This document shows, one piece after another, positions 6,111 to 13,452 of a stretch of DNA of 13,606 nucleotides (its first letter is position 1; each line of letters begins with the position of its first letter). The notes beneath the pieces are model-generated. The model saw only the letters and a list, made by a program, of their open reading frames with translations. It ran no database searches and was not told the origin of the DNA. Origin of the DNA: CAIKXD01 sp035439485 (GTDB lineage Bacteria > Bacteroidota > Bacteroidia > UBA4408); assembly GCA_035439485.1 (NCBI GenBank), contig DAORKI010000098.1, forward strand, positions 1 to 13,606. Direction: 5' to 3'. Position numbers and translations under genes: made by a program.

Positions 6111-8555
6111 TTAAGCAATATTAAATTTTGATTTCTTTAGCCTTTCTCTTATGGCAAGTACAGTCCCTATAATCATTATCACACAACCTAACCATAGAAT
6201 ATTGATATATGGAAAAACAATAGCTTTTAAAATTATGAATTCCTGACTTCCAGTATCTTTTTCAGACAAATCGATATCAATTTTACCATTATCGGGATGA
6301 ATATTTTTGAAAGATAATTTTATTCCCATATTTTCCACTTCAGCATCAATGGGGTTAGCCACATTGCCTTTGATCAAATAAATTGGGTTAGCAATAGTTA
6401 CTTTATTATGGATATCAATAATTTTGAAAGTGGCTCCAACTGCAATATCATTAGCCCCAAAATGGTATTTTAAAGAATCAGTTTCTTTATATATTTTTTC
6501 AAGAACAATTAAGCTTTTGCTTCCAAAAATAGTATCACCAATAGCCATCGTTGCAGATGTAAAAGGCTTGTAACCATTGTCGTTATTGTGGTTGTGGTTT
6601 GTTTCATCATGCTGTTCCATTTCGGCATAGGTAATGTGCGTGTACACATCTTTATGCAAATAATGTTTTGTATCAGGCTCAGCTGAGTTTCCCATACGTG
6701 GATTGGTTTGCACAATTGGGCTAAGCGTAAAAGCCAATTCATACTTTCCTTTTTCGTTTCTTTGAAAATAATCAATATCAAAATAATGATTTACACCTTC
6801 AATTCTGCGGCCTTTGTAGCTTAAAAAATATTCACCCATTTGTAAAGTATCATGTTTTGCCAACATGATATTTTCCATGTTGTTGAATTCTTTACCAAGC
6901 TTCGAAATATCAATACCAGAGGTATTTTGTGAAATTACTCTGCTCTTACCTGTAGCAATAAGTGCACCTAGCAATATCATCCCAAATCCAATATGCGCCA
7001 CTGATGCACCCGCTTTTTTAATTTCACCATTGAGTACCTTAAAAATGTAATCAATGTTGGTTGTGATTGCCAAAAATGAAGCAAAAAATAGAGCTATTAA
7101 AAAACCATTATAAAGCTCTAATGCAAAAATTGAGATTGCTGTTACCACTATGGCTATACTTAATGATACAATTAATTTCTTAAAAGTGATTTTTAAATCG
7201 CTTTGTTTGTATTTTAAAAATTGAGTCAAAGCCATTAATAGAGCAACAATGATGGCAAATGGAATTTGCCATGAATTATAATGTTCAACTACTTTGGTTG
7301 GAGGAGCTAAATTACTTCCAAATAATTTATTTATTACTGGAATTGAGGTAGTGAAAGTGATTTGAAAAGAAGAAATTAAAAGGACTAAAGCGGCAATAAA
7401 CATCCAAAATTCTCTTGATGTGCTATTGTCTTCAAGCGTATCTACATTAATACTTTTGTAATTAATAATAAGTAAAAAGGCAGCAATAACAACATAAAAC
7501 AGTAAATACACAAGCAATTGGCCGCTCATTCCTAAATCGGTGAATGCATGCACAGATGTGTTTCCAAGAATTCCTGAACGTGTTAAAAATGTAGAGTATA
7601 AAATGAGTATAAAAGTCAAAATCACTAATACATATGCGGTAAAAAGTGATTGTTTTCTACTTTTATAAATCAACATGACATGGGCACCACCAACCATGAC
7701 CAACCAAGGGACTAAGGATGCATTCTCTACTGGGTCCCAAGCCCAAAATCCTCCAAAACTGAGTGATTCGTACGCCCAAGCCCCACCCATTAAAATTCCG
7801 GTGCCTAAAATCATTACCCCAAAATAAGTCCATGGAAGGGCAGGAGTGACCCATTCATTATGCTGCTTTTTCCACAAACCGGCCATAGCAAAAGCAAATG
7901 GAACTAAAGTGGATGCAAATCCTAGAAATAATATGGGTGGATGAATTGTCATCCAATAATTTTGCAATAAAGGGTTAAGGCCTCTTCCATCAAGGTTGGT
8001 AAGGTACTCGGGAACCTTTACAAAGGGCAGTTCCATGTATTCCGGATGCTCTCTTAATAAAATAAAAGGATTACTTCCCAAATGGTAATCACCTATATAA
8101 ATACCAAGTAACATGGACGATAAAAATACCTGTACTGAGCTAAAAACAGTCATCACAGGTGCTTCAAAATTGCCTGTTTTGCGCATTAATATAAACCCAA
8201 GAATTACATGCCAAATCGACCATAACAAAAAACTACCTTCTTGTCCTTCCCAAAAACATGATAGCATATATCTTATTGGGAGTGACTTTGATGAATGTTG
8301 CCATACATATTGGTACTCGAAATAATGGTTGAAAATTATGTAGAACAAAATCCCCATAACCGCAAAAACTGACAATCCATGCAAATAAAAAGCTGTTCGT
8401 CCGATACTTTTCCAGCTATTGTTTTCTAAGTTGTTTTGATTTGAAGCAAAATAATATGCAATGCACGAAAGTAGTGCAGCGGTGAATGATAAAACTAAAA
8501 ATAAATTACCAAATTGTCCAGGTAACAGGTGCTCTCCAATATATTGAATGTTCAT
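6111..8555 (-). CDS. ccmF: Cytochrome c maturation protein CcmF (heme lyase subunit)
   Basis: This large polytopic inner-membrane protein of 814 residues contains the WWD heme-handling domain. CcmF takes heme from holo-CcmE and, with partners, attaches it to apocytochrome CxxCH motifs at the periplasmic face. The tryptophan-rich motif FGGFWAWDPVENASLVPWL is at 267-285. Histidines placed like the known heme ligands are His116 (SIWHVIL), His205 (TIHPP), His336 (SVHAF) and His521 (VAHIGFG). About 13-15 membrane segments are followed by a large extracytoplasmic region (about 537-775) and a final helix near 780-802. It is longer than the roughly 650-residue proteobacterial protein because of this region, which includes a His/Asn/Asp-rich run at about 649-660. 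It begins 9 bases after the ccmE stop. Identity is clear from the motifs and the neighbours. Confidence 0.95.
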   Translation of the reverse strand: MNIQYIGEHLLPGQFGNLFLVLSFTAALLSCIAYYFASNQNNLENNSWKSIGRTAFYLHGLSVFAVMGILFYIIFNHYFEYQYVWQHSSKSLPIRYMLSCFWEGQEGSFLLWSIWHVILGFILMRKTGNFEAPVMTVFSSVQVFLSSMLLGIYIGDYHLGSNPFILLREHPEYMELPFVKVPEYLTNLDGRGLNPLLQNYWMTIHPPILFLGFASTLVPFAFAMAGLWKKQHNEWVTPALPWTYFGVMILGTGILMGGAWAYESLSFGGFWAWDPVENASLVPWLVMVGGAHVMLIYKSRKQSLFTAYVLVILTFILILYSTFLTRSGILGNTSVHAFTDLGMSGQLLVYLLFYVVIAAFLLIINYKSINVDTLEDNSTSREFWMFIAALVLLISSFQITFTTSIPVINKLFGSNLAPPTKVVEHYNSWQIPFAIIVALLMALTQFLKYKQSDLKITFKKLIVSLSIAIVVTAISIFALELYNGFLIALFFASFLAITTNIDYIFKVLNGEIKKAGASVAHIGFGMILLGALIATGKSRVISQNTSGIDISKLGKEFNNMENIMLAKHDTLQMGEYFLSYKGRRIEGVNHYFDIDYFQRNEKGKYELAFTLSPIVQTNPRMGNSAEPDTKHYLHKDVYTHITYAEMEQHDETNHNHNNDNGYKPFTSATMAIGDTIFGSKSLIVLEKIYKETDSLKYHFGANDIAVGATFKIIDIHNKVTIANPIYLIKGNVANPIDAEVENMGIKLSFKNIHPDNGKIDIDLSEKDTGSQEFIILKAIVFPYINILWLGCVIMIIGTVLAIRERLKKSKFNIA

Positions 8556-8564
8556 TAGAGTCGA

Positions 8565-8972
8565 TTAGGTGTCAGAACTATTAGTAGTTTTTGAAGGGTC
8601 ACTTGTGTTGTTATATTTAGATGGGCATTTCATTAAAATTTTATCTGCCATAAACACACCTTTTTCGGCTTTGCCAGTTACAACTATTTGCTCACTCATT
8701 TCAAAATCTTGAGGTTTTGCTCCATTATAAATTACTTTTAGTTCTTTGTTTTCATTATCTTTCAAATAAAAAACGCAAAGATTCGCATTTTGTTCTGGGT
8801 TGTATTCGATACCTTTGTCCTTCACATATTTGCCCACCACGTGATATTCATCACCTTCGTTGTTAAGAGCTACGCTAAAGGTGGCATATGTACTACTGTC
8901 AGCCACAGTGCTCATAATAGCTGCTATGGAAATGGCAATAACTACTAAAATTATGATATGAATTTTCTTCAT
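8565..8972 (-). CDS. ccmE: Heme chaperone CcmE, Cys-type (CxxxY) variant
   Basis: This 135-residue heme chaperone is anchored by one N-terminal membrane helix (about 4-22), with an OB-fold beta-barrel outside the membrane. It binds heme covalently and carries it from CcmC to CcmF. Family features include the strands around YHVVGKYV (43-50), LCVFYLKD (65-72), VIYNGAKPQDF (80-90) and QIVVTGKAEKGVFMADKILMKCP (split here as 95-103 and 104-117). The usual heme-attaching motif is HxxxY; here the corresponding position is CPSKY (116-120), so Cys116 replaces the histidine while Tyr120 is kept. This Cys form is known from CcmE of Desulfovibrio and some archaea and appears frequent in Bacteroidota. The C-terminus is a short Ser/Thr/Asn-rich tail. 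It sits between the ccmD-like gene (17 bases) and ccmF (9 bases), clearly in the same operon. Confidence 0.93.
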   Translation of the reverse strand: MKKIHIIILVVIAISIAAIMSTVADSSTYATFSVALNNEGDEYHVVGKYVKDKGIEYNPEQNANLCVFYLKDNENKELKVIYNGAKPQDFEMSEQIVVTGKAEKGVFMADKILMKCPSKYNNTSDPSKTTNSSDT

Positions 8973-8989
8973 TTAATAAAAATATTAAT

Positions 8990-9211
8990 CTACTTTTTTA
9001 AATCTTCGACTTCCTTTTTTAAACTTTTAAGTTTGTTATCTAAATTGATTAAGAAAATTACAATGCCTAAAAAGATAATACAAAGTACACCTACTACTAC
9101 ATAAATTTTACCTGAACTTCTCAAGCCTTCGGCCATTTCCACATTTTGTGCAATGCATTGTGTTAACATAGCTGCAAAATTTAAAAAAAGGATAAAAATA
9201 AACTTCTTCAT
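8990..9211 (-). CDS. ccmD: CcmD-like small membrane protein
   Basis: A 73-residue protein between ccmC and ccmE, the position of ccmD. CcmD is a small single-helix inner-membrane protein that helps release holo-CcmE from the CcmAB/CcmC complex. Here an N-terminal hydrophobic stretch ending in CIAQ (about 19-22) looks like a cleavable signal peptide. It is followed by MAEGLRSSGKIYVVVG, a membrane helix (about 36-55), and a charged C-terminus, LDNKLKSLKKEVEDLKK (57-73), that could form a short coiled coil. The signal peptide makes it longer than many CcmD proteins, and sequence similarity to proteobacterial CcmD is minimal, so the name rests mainly on position, size, topology and the MAEGL..SGKIY pattern of Bacteroidota CcmD-family proteins. 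The start is one base after the ccmC stop. Confidence 0.78.
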   Translation of the reverse strand: MKKFIFILFLNFAAMLTQCIAQNVEMAEGLRSSGKIYVVVGVLCIIFLGIVIFLINLDNKLKSLKKEVEDLKK

Positions 9212-9212
9212 T

Positions 9213-9878
9213 TTAATTATTTTGAATTTTTTCGATCAGTACTTTGTAACCAACACGGATGCTCAATATCCACACTGAAAGTAAAGTCCAGCCAATAATT
9301 GCTGGATAAAATATAAGTTTCATTGTGCCATCTAAATCATAACCACCAAAGCCAGGATTACCACCATTGCCCGGATGCAATGAATCGGTCATACGAGGTA
9401 AAACACCAATAAAAACAAGCATCATAGTAAAGGCAAAAATATTGTAAATAGCACTCACACGTCCTCTTTTATCTTCATCGGGTATGGCGCTACGCAAAAT
9501 TAAATAGGCAAAATAAAATAATAAACTAATGGCAGCGCCATTAAGTTTAGCATCATTTACCCACCAAGCGCCCCAGGTGTTATTGGCCCATAGTGAGCCT
9601 GTTGTGGTCCCTAAAATACCGAGTAAAATACCAATATTGGCCGCTTCAGAAGAAACAATATCATTGTAGCGCTGACCTTTGTTTAAAAATTTAACGCCAT
9701 GAACAACGGAAACAGCTAAAATAATAACCATTGAAAACCACATGGTAACATGAAAGTAGAGATTTCTTATAGATTCATGTAAAATAGGCAATGCAGGCAC
9801 TGGCATCAAAAAACCAGCAATAATGGTATATAAAACCAAGATAATTGCTGCCATTTTCCACCATTTTAAGTTTGCCAT
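9213..9878 (-). CDS. ccmC: Heme-handling protein CcmC
   Basis: CcmC is a six-helix inner-membrane protein of the WWD family that holds heme at the outer membrane face and loads it onto CcmE. At 221 residues this is the normal size. The WWD motif is WGAWWVNDAKL (102-112). The two histidines expected to ligate heme are His43 in YFHVTMWF and His168 in DSLHPGN. Membrane segments are recognisable at roughly 10-30, 42-62, 80-97, 115-131, 143-161 and 188-208. Within the WWD core an Asn (108) takes the place of the second-half Trp common in proteobacteria; this seems usual for the phylum rather than a defect. It follows ccmB by 26 bases and is almost joined to the ccmD-like gene. Confidence 0.95.
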   Translation of the reverse strand: MANLKWWKMAAIILVLYTIIAGFLMPVPALPILHESIRNLYFHVTMWFSMVIILAVSVVHGVKFLNKGQRYNDIVSSEAANIGILLGILGTTTGSLWANNTWGAWWVNDAKLNGAAISLLFYFAYLILRSAIPDEDKRGRVSAIYNIFAFTMMLVFIGVLPRMTDSLHPGNGGNPGFGGYDLDGTMKLIFYPAIIGWTLLSVWILSIRVGYKVLIEKIQNN

Positions 9879-9904
9879 ATTGTTAACTTAAGCGCTAATA
9901 ATTT

Positions 9905-10561
9905 TTAATCTTGCCAAAGGTAAGGAAATAATATATAAGACAATCCAACCACCACAATATTAATCAATATTAACACCAATAAATAGGGGTAACAAATGGA
10001 GTTGTCAATTCCATCAACCGCAAGCTTTGAAACCTTAATTAGGGTTATTAAAAAAGGAATAAGCATTGGAAAACTCAAAATAGCCATCATACTAAAATTG
10101 CCATTAGTTTTAGCGGCAATAGCCGAAACCATGGTTAGAATGCTTGAAAATCCTACGCTGCCAAGGAATAGTGAAAGCAGGAAGATAGGCAAGTTTTGCA
10201 CTAAATAATTAATAAAAATGCTGTAAAAAGCAAAACAAAGCAAACTCATAAAAATCATTAATATGGCGTTATATACCATTTTAGATAATATGACCATTTG
10301 TGGCTTTAAAATGGTGTAATAATACAATTGTCTTCCATTGCTATCTTGCACAAAACTTTTTGAAATGGCATTAATTGAAGCAAAAAGCATAATAATCCAA
10401 AACAATGCATTCCAAGTTGCAGGATGAATAATGTTTTTAAAAGAAAGATAAGAAGTATAAACTGTAGCTATAACGTATAAGAAAATTCCACCCAGTGCGT
10501 ATTTATTGCGCAACTCAAGCTTAATTTCTTTATGAATAAGATACAACAACAAATGAATCAA
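9905..10561 (-). CDS. ccmB: Heme exporter permease CcmB
   Basis: This 218-residue protein with six membrane segments is the permease subunit of the CcmAB ABC transporter, which with CcmC and CcmD frees heme-loaded CcmE in an ATP-dependent step. Family marks are KEIKLELRNKYALGG (11-25) at the N-terminus, WIIMLFASINAISKSF (55-70), and RQLYYYTILKP (76-86). No ATPase gene ccmA is in the window, so CcmA must be encoded elsewhere or be absent. The frame opens with TTG at 10561; no ATG lies near enough to keep the conserved N-terminus, and other TTG codons follow at residues 4-6, so the exact start is open. A GGAGG stands about 10 bases before the TTG, but inside the 3' arm of the tRNA-His terminator hairpin. 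It is the first gene of the ccm cluster. Confidence 0.9.
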   Translation of the reverse strand: MIHLLLYLIHKEIKLELRNKYALGGIFLYVIATVYTSYLSFKNIIHPATWNALFWIIMLFASINAISKSFVQDSNGRQLYYYTILKPQMVILSKMVYNAILMIFMSLLCFAFYSIFINYLVQNLPIFLLSLFLGSVGFSSILTMVSAIAAKTNGNFSMMAILSFPMLIPFLITLIKVSKLAVDGIDNSICYPYLLVLILINIVVVGLSYILFPYLWQD

Positions 10562-10591
10562 AATAAAAAGGCCTCCAATGAGGAAGCCTTT
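10559..10591 (-). terminator. Rho-independent terminator of tRNA-His, overlapping the ccmB start
   Basis: On the minus strand AAGGCTTCC (10590-10582) pairs with GGAGGCCTT (10576-10568) around the loop TCATT. One G-U pair is present and an extra A-T pair closes the base. The T-rich tract TTTTTATTTTG follows immediately. This is a strong intrinsic terminator, placed 7 bases after the tRNA 3' end. Its T-tract contains the TTG start of ccmB, and its 3' arm contains GGAGG. Confidence 0.85.
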
Positions 10592-10597
10592 AATTAG

Positions 10598-10671
10598 GGT
10601 AAGTAATGGGGCTCGAACCCACGACCCTCAGAATCACAATCTGATGCTCTAACCAACTGAGCTATACCTAC
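10598..10671 (-). tRNA. tRNA-His (anticodon GTG)
   Basis: A full cloverleaf folds on the minus strand. The acceptor stem is GTAGGTA/TACTTAC with one G-T pair. The D arm is GCTC..GAGC, the anticodon stem TCAGA/TCTGA with loop TTGTGAT (anticodon GTG), and the T arm GTGGG TTCGAGC CCCAT. The base before position 1 is G (10672) and the discriminator is C73 (10598), giving the extra G-1:C73 pair diagnostic of tRNA-His. If G-1 is counted as encoded, the feature extends to 10672. CCA is not encoded and must be added after transcription. Confidence 0.97.
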
Positions 10672-10683
10672 CATAGTTTCTAA

Positions 10684-10744
10684 CAAAATTATACCTTTTG
10701 CTAAATTCGGAGTGCAAAGATAACTATTTTTGAAATCTCTCAAA
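10684..10744 (-). promoter_or_regulatory. Candidate promoters for tRNA-His
   Basis: Two matches to the Bacteroidota -7 element TAnnTTTG occur on the minus strand. TATCTTTG (10722-10715) has a TTTG -33 element at 10744-10741 with an 18-base spacer. TAATTTTG (10691-10684) lies nearer the tRNA, with TTTG at 10718-10715 and a 23-base spacer, and would start transcription just before the tRNA 5' end. The upstream pair lies partly within the 3' end of the glycosyltransferase gene. At least one is likely used, and both point toward the tRNA and the ccm cluster beyond. Confidence 0.55.
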
Positions 10745-11998
10745 TTTATTTTTAAAGAATTTATTTTTCGATATCAATTCAATAAAAGCCAGCATGGCAA
10801 AAATAATCATGAATGGTTCGGCATAATAGCGCCAGCGGGCACCCATAAAAAATACCAATGTTAGTGCAATAGAACCAATAAATGGCATCAATAGAATTAA
10901 TTTTTCAAAATCCCAAAACTTAAACTTGTTTTTAATGGATAAGCCAATAAACATAAGAAAACCAATATATACCACAAAATTAATAGGATTTGGAAATTGG
11001 TTCAAAGGCAAAAATTCAAAGTTGCGAGGTAAAAAGTAAAGTGCCAATTTTTTGAATATTAATTTTAGTTCATCGAATGGATGGCTTTTTATCCAGTTTA
11101 ATGCCAATCTTTTTCTCGCCAGACTTTCTTCATATTGGTTTAATTTATCTAATTTTTGGATCTTTTCATGACTATACTTGTAAAAATCTGAATTCTGTGA
11201 ATACCAATCACCCATCCATGAGCCTTTTGCATATGGATTGTGACCTTGCAAAATTTCATAGCCAGGTTGGGTACTTAAAATATAGAAACCATAAATTTTA
11301 TTGTTTTTAATTAAACTAGGAACATGTGCAAGAAAACCTAGAATAATAATGAACGAAATATAAATTGCTTTTTTGTAGCTTGATTTTAACAGAAAGAAAA
11401 ATATCAAGCTTATTAACAAAGGAATAAAAATGGCCAAAGTCTGAAGTCGAAATAAACTACAAATAATAATTCCAACTGCTAACCATACAAACTCAAAAAT
11501 GGAAAATTCATTTTTAATCATTTTTAAACATAAGTAAACAATAATAATGAGCACCGATAGAACTATTTGTTCATACCAAAATAAGGTTCCTATATAATAA
11601 ATAACAGATGGAAAAATACAATATATAAGCGTGCTATAAAATGCTCCTTTTTGGTTTAAAAAATATAAGCATAATCGATGAAAATACACAATGGATATGG
11701 CTAATAATACAGCTGAAATGACATTGCAAAATGTAACCCATTTCCTTTTATGAATTTGATTTTTTAAGAGTATATTTTCGTAAACAAAAATAGTAAAGCT
11801 CGAATGAAAAGCAGTAGGGTAATATATATTATCATCTGGTTCATAATAGGTATACCCTTTACCATTAAAATGATTGGTAGCGACTTCAAAATTACTTTCT
11901 TCGTCTATATTCATGATTAGATTAGGGTTGTGATAAAAAAGCAAAATTGCTCTAATTATCCCAAAAATAAACGCTAAAAAAAGCACTTTACGATTCAT
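10724..11998 (-). CDS. GT-C type membrane glycosyltransferase (PMT/ArnT-like)
   Basis: This 424-residue polytopic protein has about ten to twelve hydrophobic segments and resembles the dolichyl-phosphate-mannose mannosyltransferase/ArnT (GT39/GT83) group. Such enzymes use a polyprenyl-phosphate sugar and act at the outer face of the inner membrane. The acidic motif expected in the first extracytoplasmic loop is MNIDEESNFEVA (29-40) with Asp32 and Glu33, followed by GKGY (46-49). A large soluble loop at about 240-310 has QGHNPYAKGSWMGDWYSQ (251-268). The C-terminus has ARWRYYAEPFMIIFA (387-401), the Arg...Pro pattern common near the last helices. The acceptor cannot be named. No other surface polysaccharide gene is adjacent. 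It starts at the ATG 11998, divergent from the outer membrane barrel gene, and ends 52 bases before the tRNA. Confidence 0.78.
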   Translation of the reverse strand: MNRKVLFLAFIFGIIRAILLFYHNPNLIMNIDEESNFEVATNHFNGKGYTYYEPDDNIYYPTAFHSSFTIFVYENILLKNQIHKRKWVTFCNVISAVLLAISIVYFHRLCLYFLNQKGAFYSTLIYCIFPSVIYYIGTLFWYEQIVLSVLIIIVYLCLKMIKNEFSIFEFVWLAVGIIICSLFRLQTLAIFIPLLISLIFFFLLKSSYKKAIYISFIIILGFLAHVPSLIKNNKIYGFYILSTQPGYEILQGHNPYAKGSWMGDWYSQNSDFYKYSHEKIQKLDKLNQYEESLARKRLALNWIKSHPFDELKLIFKKLALYFLPRNFEFLPLNQFPNPINFVVYIGFLMFIGLSIKNKFKFWDFEKLILLMPFIGSIALTLVFFMGARWRYYAEPFMIIFAMLAFIELISKNKFFKNKFERFQK

Positions 11999-12139
11999 GT
12001 TTTTACTACAGTAACACTTGTTTGTGTTTACAAATAAACCTATTTTAATTGAATATGCAATGCTCGAGATTTTTTAGCTTGCATTTATTTGGAATAAATA
12101 TATTTTAATGTAATGATGTTTTAATAATTATTCAAAATG

Positions 12140-12147
12140 TAAATTTG
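12140..12147 (+). promoter_or_regulatory. Candidate -7 element for the outer membrane barrel gene
   Basis: TAAATTTG matches the Bacteroidota TAnnTTTG element on the plus strand, ending 8 bases before the ATG at 12156. I find no clear TTTG at the -33 position. If used it would give a very short or nearly absent leader. The rest of the 157-base divergent gap (11999-12155) is AT-rich, with no clear promoter for the glycosyltransferase. Confidence 0.35.
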
Positions 12148-12155
12148 CTTCGTGT

Positions 12156-13253
12156 ATGAAAAAGAATCCTTCTAGTAATAAGTATCTGTTTTTCTTTTGT
12201 GTCTATTTAGGCTTCTTTTGCAAAACATTTGCACAATCTGACTCAACACAAAAAGTGAGGTATTCAAGCTCGGGATATTTCGAATGCTATTATTTATTGG
12301 ACTTTGGACAACCCGAAAATAATTTTCGTCCACCTTTTTACTATAATCATAACAACAGTAATATCCCAAGTATAAATATTGGCATGATAAATACCACTGT
12401 TCAAAAAGGGAAAATAAAAGCTGCAGCAGGTTTAATGATGGGGAGCTATGTTTCATCAAATCTAGCCAATGAATTGAATTTCTTTAAGAATATTTATGAA
12501 GCAAATGCTACTATATTATTGAATGATAAAAAAAACATTGGTTTACAGGCAGGAATAATAAATTCTCACCTTGGGTTTGAGAGTGTGATTGGGGCTGATT
12601 GTTTTACGCTTACAAGAAGCATTGCAGCCGAAAATTCACCATATTATGAAACTGCCATTAAGTTTTTCGGAAAGTCACAAAATAAACATTACGAATTTAA
12701 TCTTTTACTTTTAAATGGCTGGCAAAAAATGCCTCGATTTAAATCGACATTTACACCTGCTATTGGGGCTCAAGTAATTTATTCAAACAACAAAGTGATT
12801 ATAAATAATAGTAATTACTTTGGGAATGAAGGAACTATAAATGCGCCTATTTGGAGGTATTTTCATAATTTTTATATCATTGCTAACTTGAATAAAAAAG
12901 GTAAATTAATTGTGGGTATAGATTTAGGCTTTCAGCAAGTTTCAAAGAATATCAAACCATTTTTTTGGTATACTTCGCAAGCTGTTTACAAACATCAATT
13001 AACTAAAAAGTTTGATTTGGCTTATAGAATTGAAAACTACAAGGATAAAAACGAAGTTATTACTGCTGTGCCAGCAGAATCATATGTTGATGCTTGGGCT
13101 CAGTCATTAAATTTTGATTTTAAGTTAAATTCCAATGTGTTAATTCGAGTTGAATATAAAGCACTATATAATGTTGATTCTATTTTTATGCGGAAAAAGC
13201 TCCCCTCTAGATACAACAACAGCATTACATCTGCCATATCATTAAAATTTTAA
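12156..13253 (+). CDS. Outer membrane beta-barrel porin-like protein (BBP2/OmpL family)
   Basis: This 365-residue secreted protein resembles the putative beta-barrel porin-2 (OmpL-like) family common in Bacteroidota. A signal peptide runs to about residue 26 (TFAQ then SDS). The mature protein shows alternating amphipathic strands and ends in Phe365, the classic outer-membrane barrel signature for BAM recognition. Family-like stretches are SSGYFECYYLLDFGQP (38-53), NIYEANATI (112-120), AGIINSHLGFESVIG (132-146) and the strongly conserved TLTRSIAAENSPYYETAIK (151-169). It probably forms a diffusion channel or transport-related pore, but no substrate is indicated and no transporter gene is beside it. 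It is the only plus-strand gene, divergent from the glycosyltransferase, and appears to be a single-gene unit. Confidence 0.87.
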   Translation: MKKNPSSNKYLFFFCVYLGFFCKTFAQSDSTQKVRYSSSGYFECYYLLDFGQPENNFRPPFYYNHNNSNIPSINIGMINTTVQKGKIKAAAGLMMGSYVSSNLANELNFFKNIYEANATILLNDKKNIGLQAGIINSHLGFESVIGADCFTLTRSIAAENSPYYETAIKFFGKSQNKHYEFNLLLLNGWQKMPRFKSTFTPAIGAQVIYSNNKVIINNSNYFGNEGTINAPIWRYFHNFYIIANLNKKGKLIVGIDLGFQQVSKNIKPFFWYTSQAVYKHQLTKKFDLAYRIENYKDKNEVITAVPAESYVDAWAQSLNFDFKLNSNVLIRVEYKALYNVDSIFMRKKLPSRYNNSITSAISLKF

Positions 13254-13323
13254 TTGTACCGATTACACTTTCAATTTAGACCGATTGCTGTATAGCCTTA
13301 TTTTACTCAATTCAAGTTGTTTC

Positions 13324-13348
13324 GGCATTAAGCATTGCCTATTTTTTA
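13324..13348 (+). terminator. Weak possible terminator after the barrel gene
   Basis: GGCA (13324-13327) and TGCC (13336-13339) can pair, with a mismatch and one further pair inside, followed by TATTTTTTAT. The stem is short and the position is 71 bases after the stop codon, so this is only a weak candidate for ending the barrel transcript. Confidence 0.25.
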
Positions 13349-13380
13349 TCTTAAATTAAATTAAGGAGAAAAAAAAATAA

Positions 13381-13452
13381 ATGCAATATGTGTTAGAGGT
13401 TGAAAGCAATGGAAAGTATCACAGCAATGATGAATTAGCCTTTCATTACTAA
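13381..13452 (+). CDS. Doubtful 23-residue small ORF with Shine-Dalgarno-like leader
   Basis: An ATG at 13381 opens a 23-codon frame ending in TAA (13450-13452). An AAGGAG at 13363-13368 stands 12 bases before the ATG, separated by an A-rich stretch. The peptide is polar and acidic (MQYVLEVESNGKYHS...), with no signal peptide or membrane segment, and I do not recognise it. It may be a chance frame, a degraded gene start or a genuine small peptide. Confidence 0.2.
   Translation: MQYVLEVESNGKYHSNDELAFHY

Noticed and set aside
6100..6120. TTGCT...AGCAA hairpin at the ccmF stop codon
   Set aside because: Only five base pairs with no following T-tract; not distinguishable from chance.
6509..6781. 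90-codon minus-strand frame within ccmF
   Set aside because: The peptide is low-complexity (Thr-rich run from the His/Asn repeat read out of frame) and fully contained in ccmF.
12172..12459. 95-codon minus-strand frame opposite the outer membrane barrel gene
   Set aside because: It is antisense to a well-supported secreted barrel protein and has no recognisable domain.
13261..13300. Repeated ACCGATT heptamer after the barrel gene (two copies)
   Set aside because: Only two short copies with irregular flanks; no array or known element is indicated.
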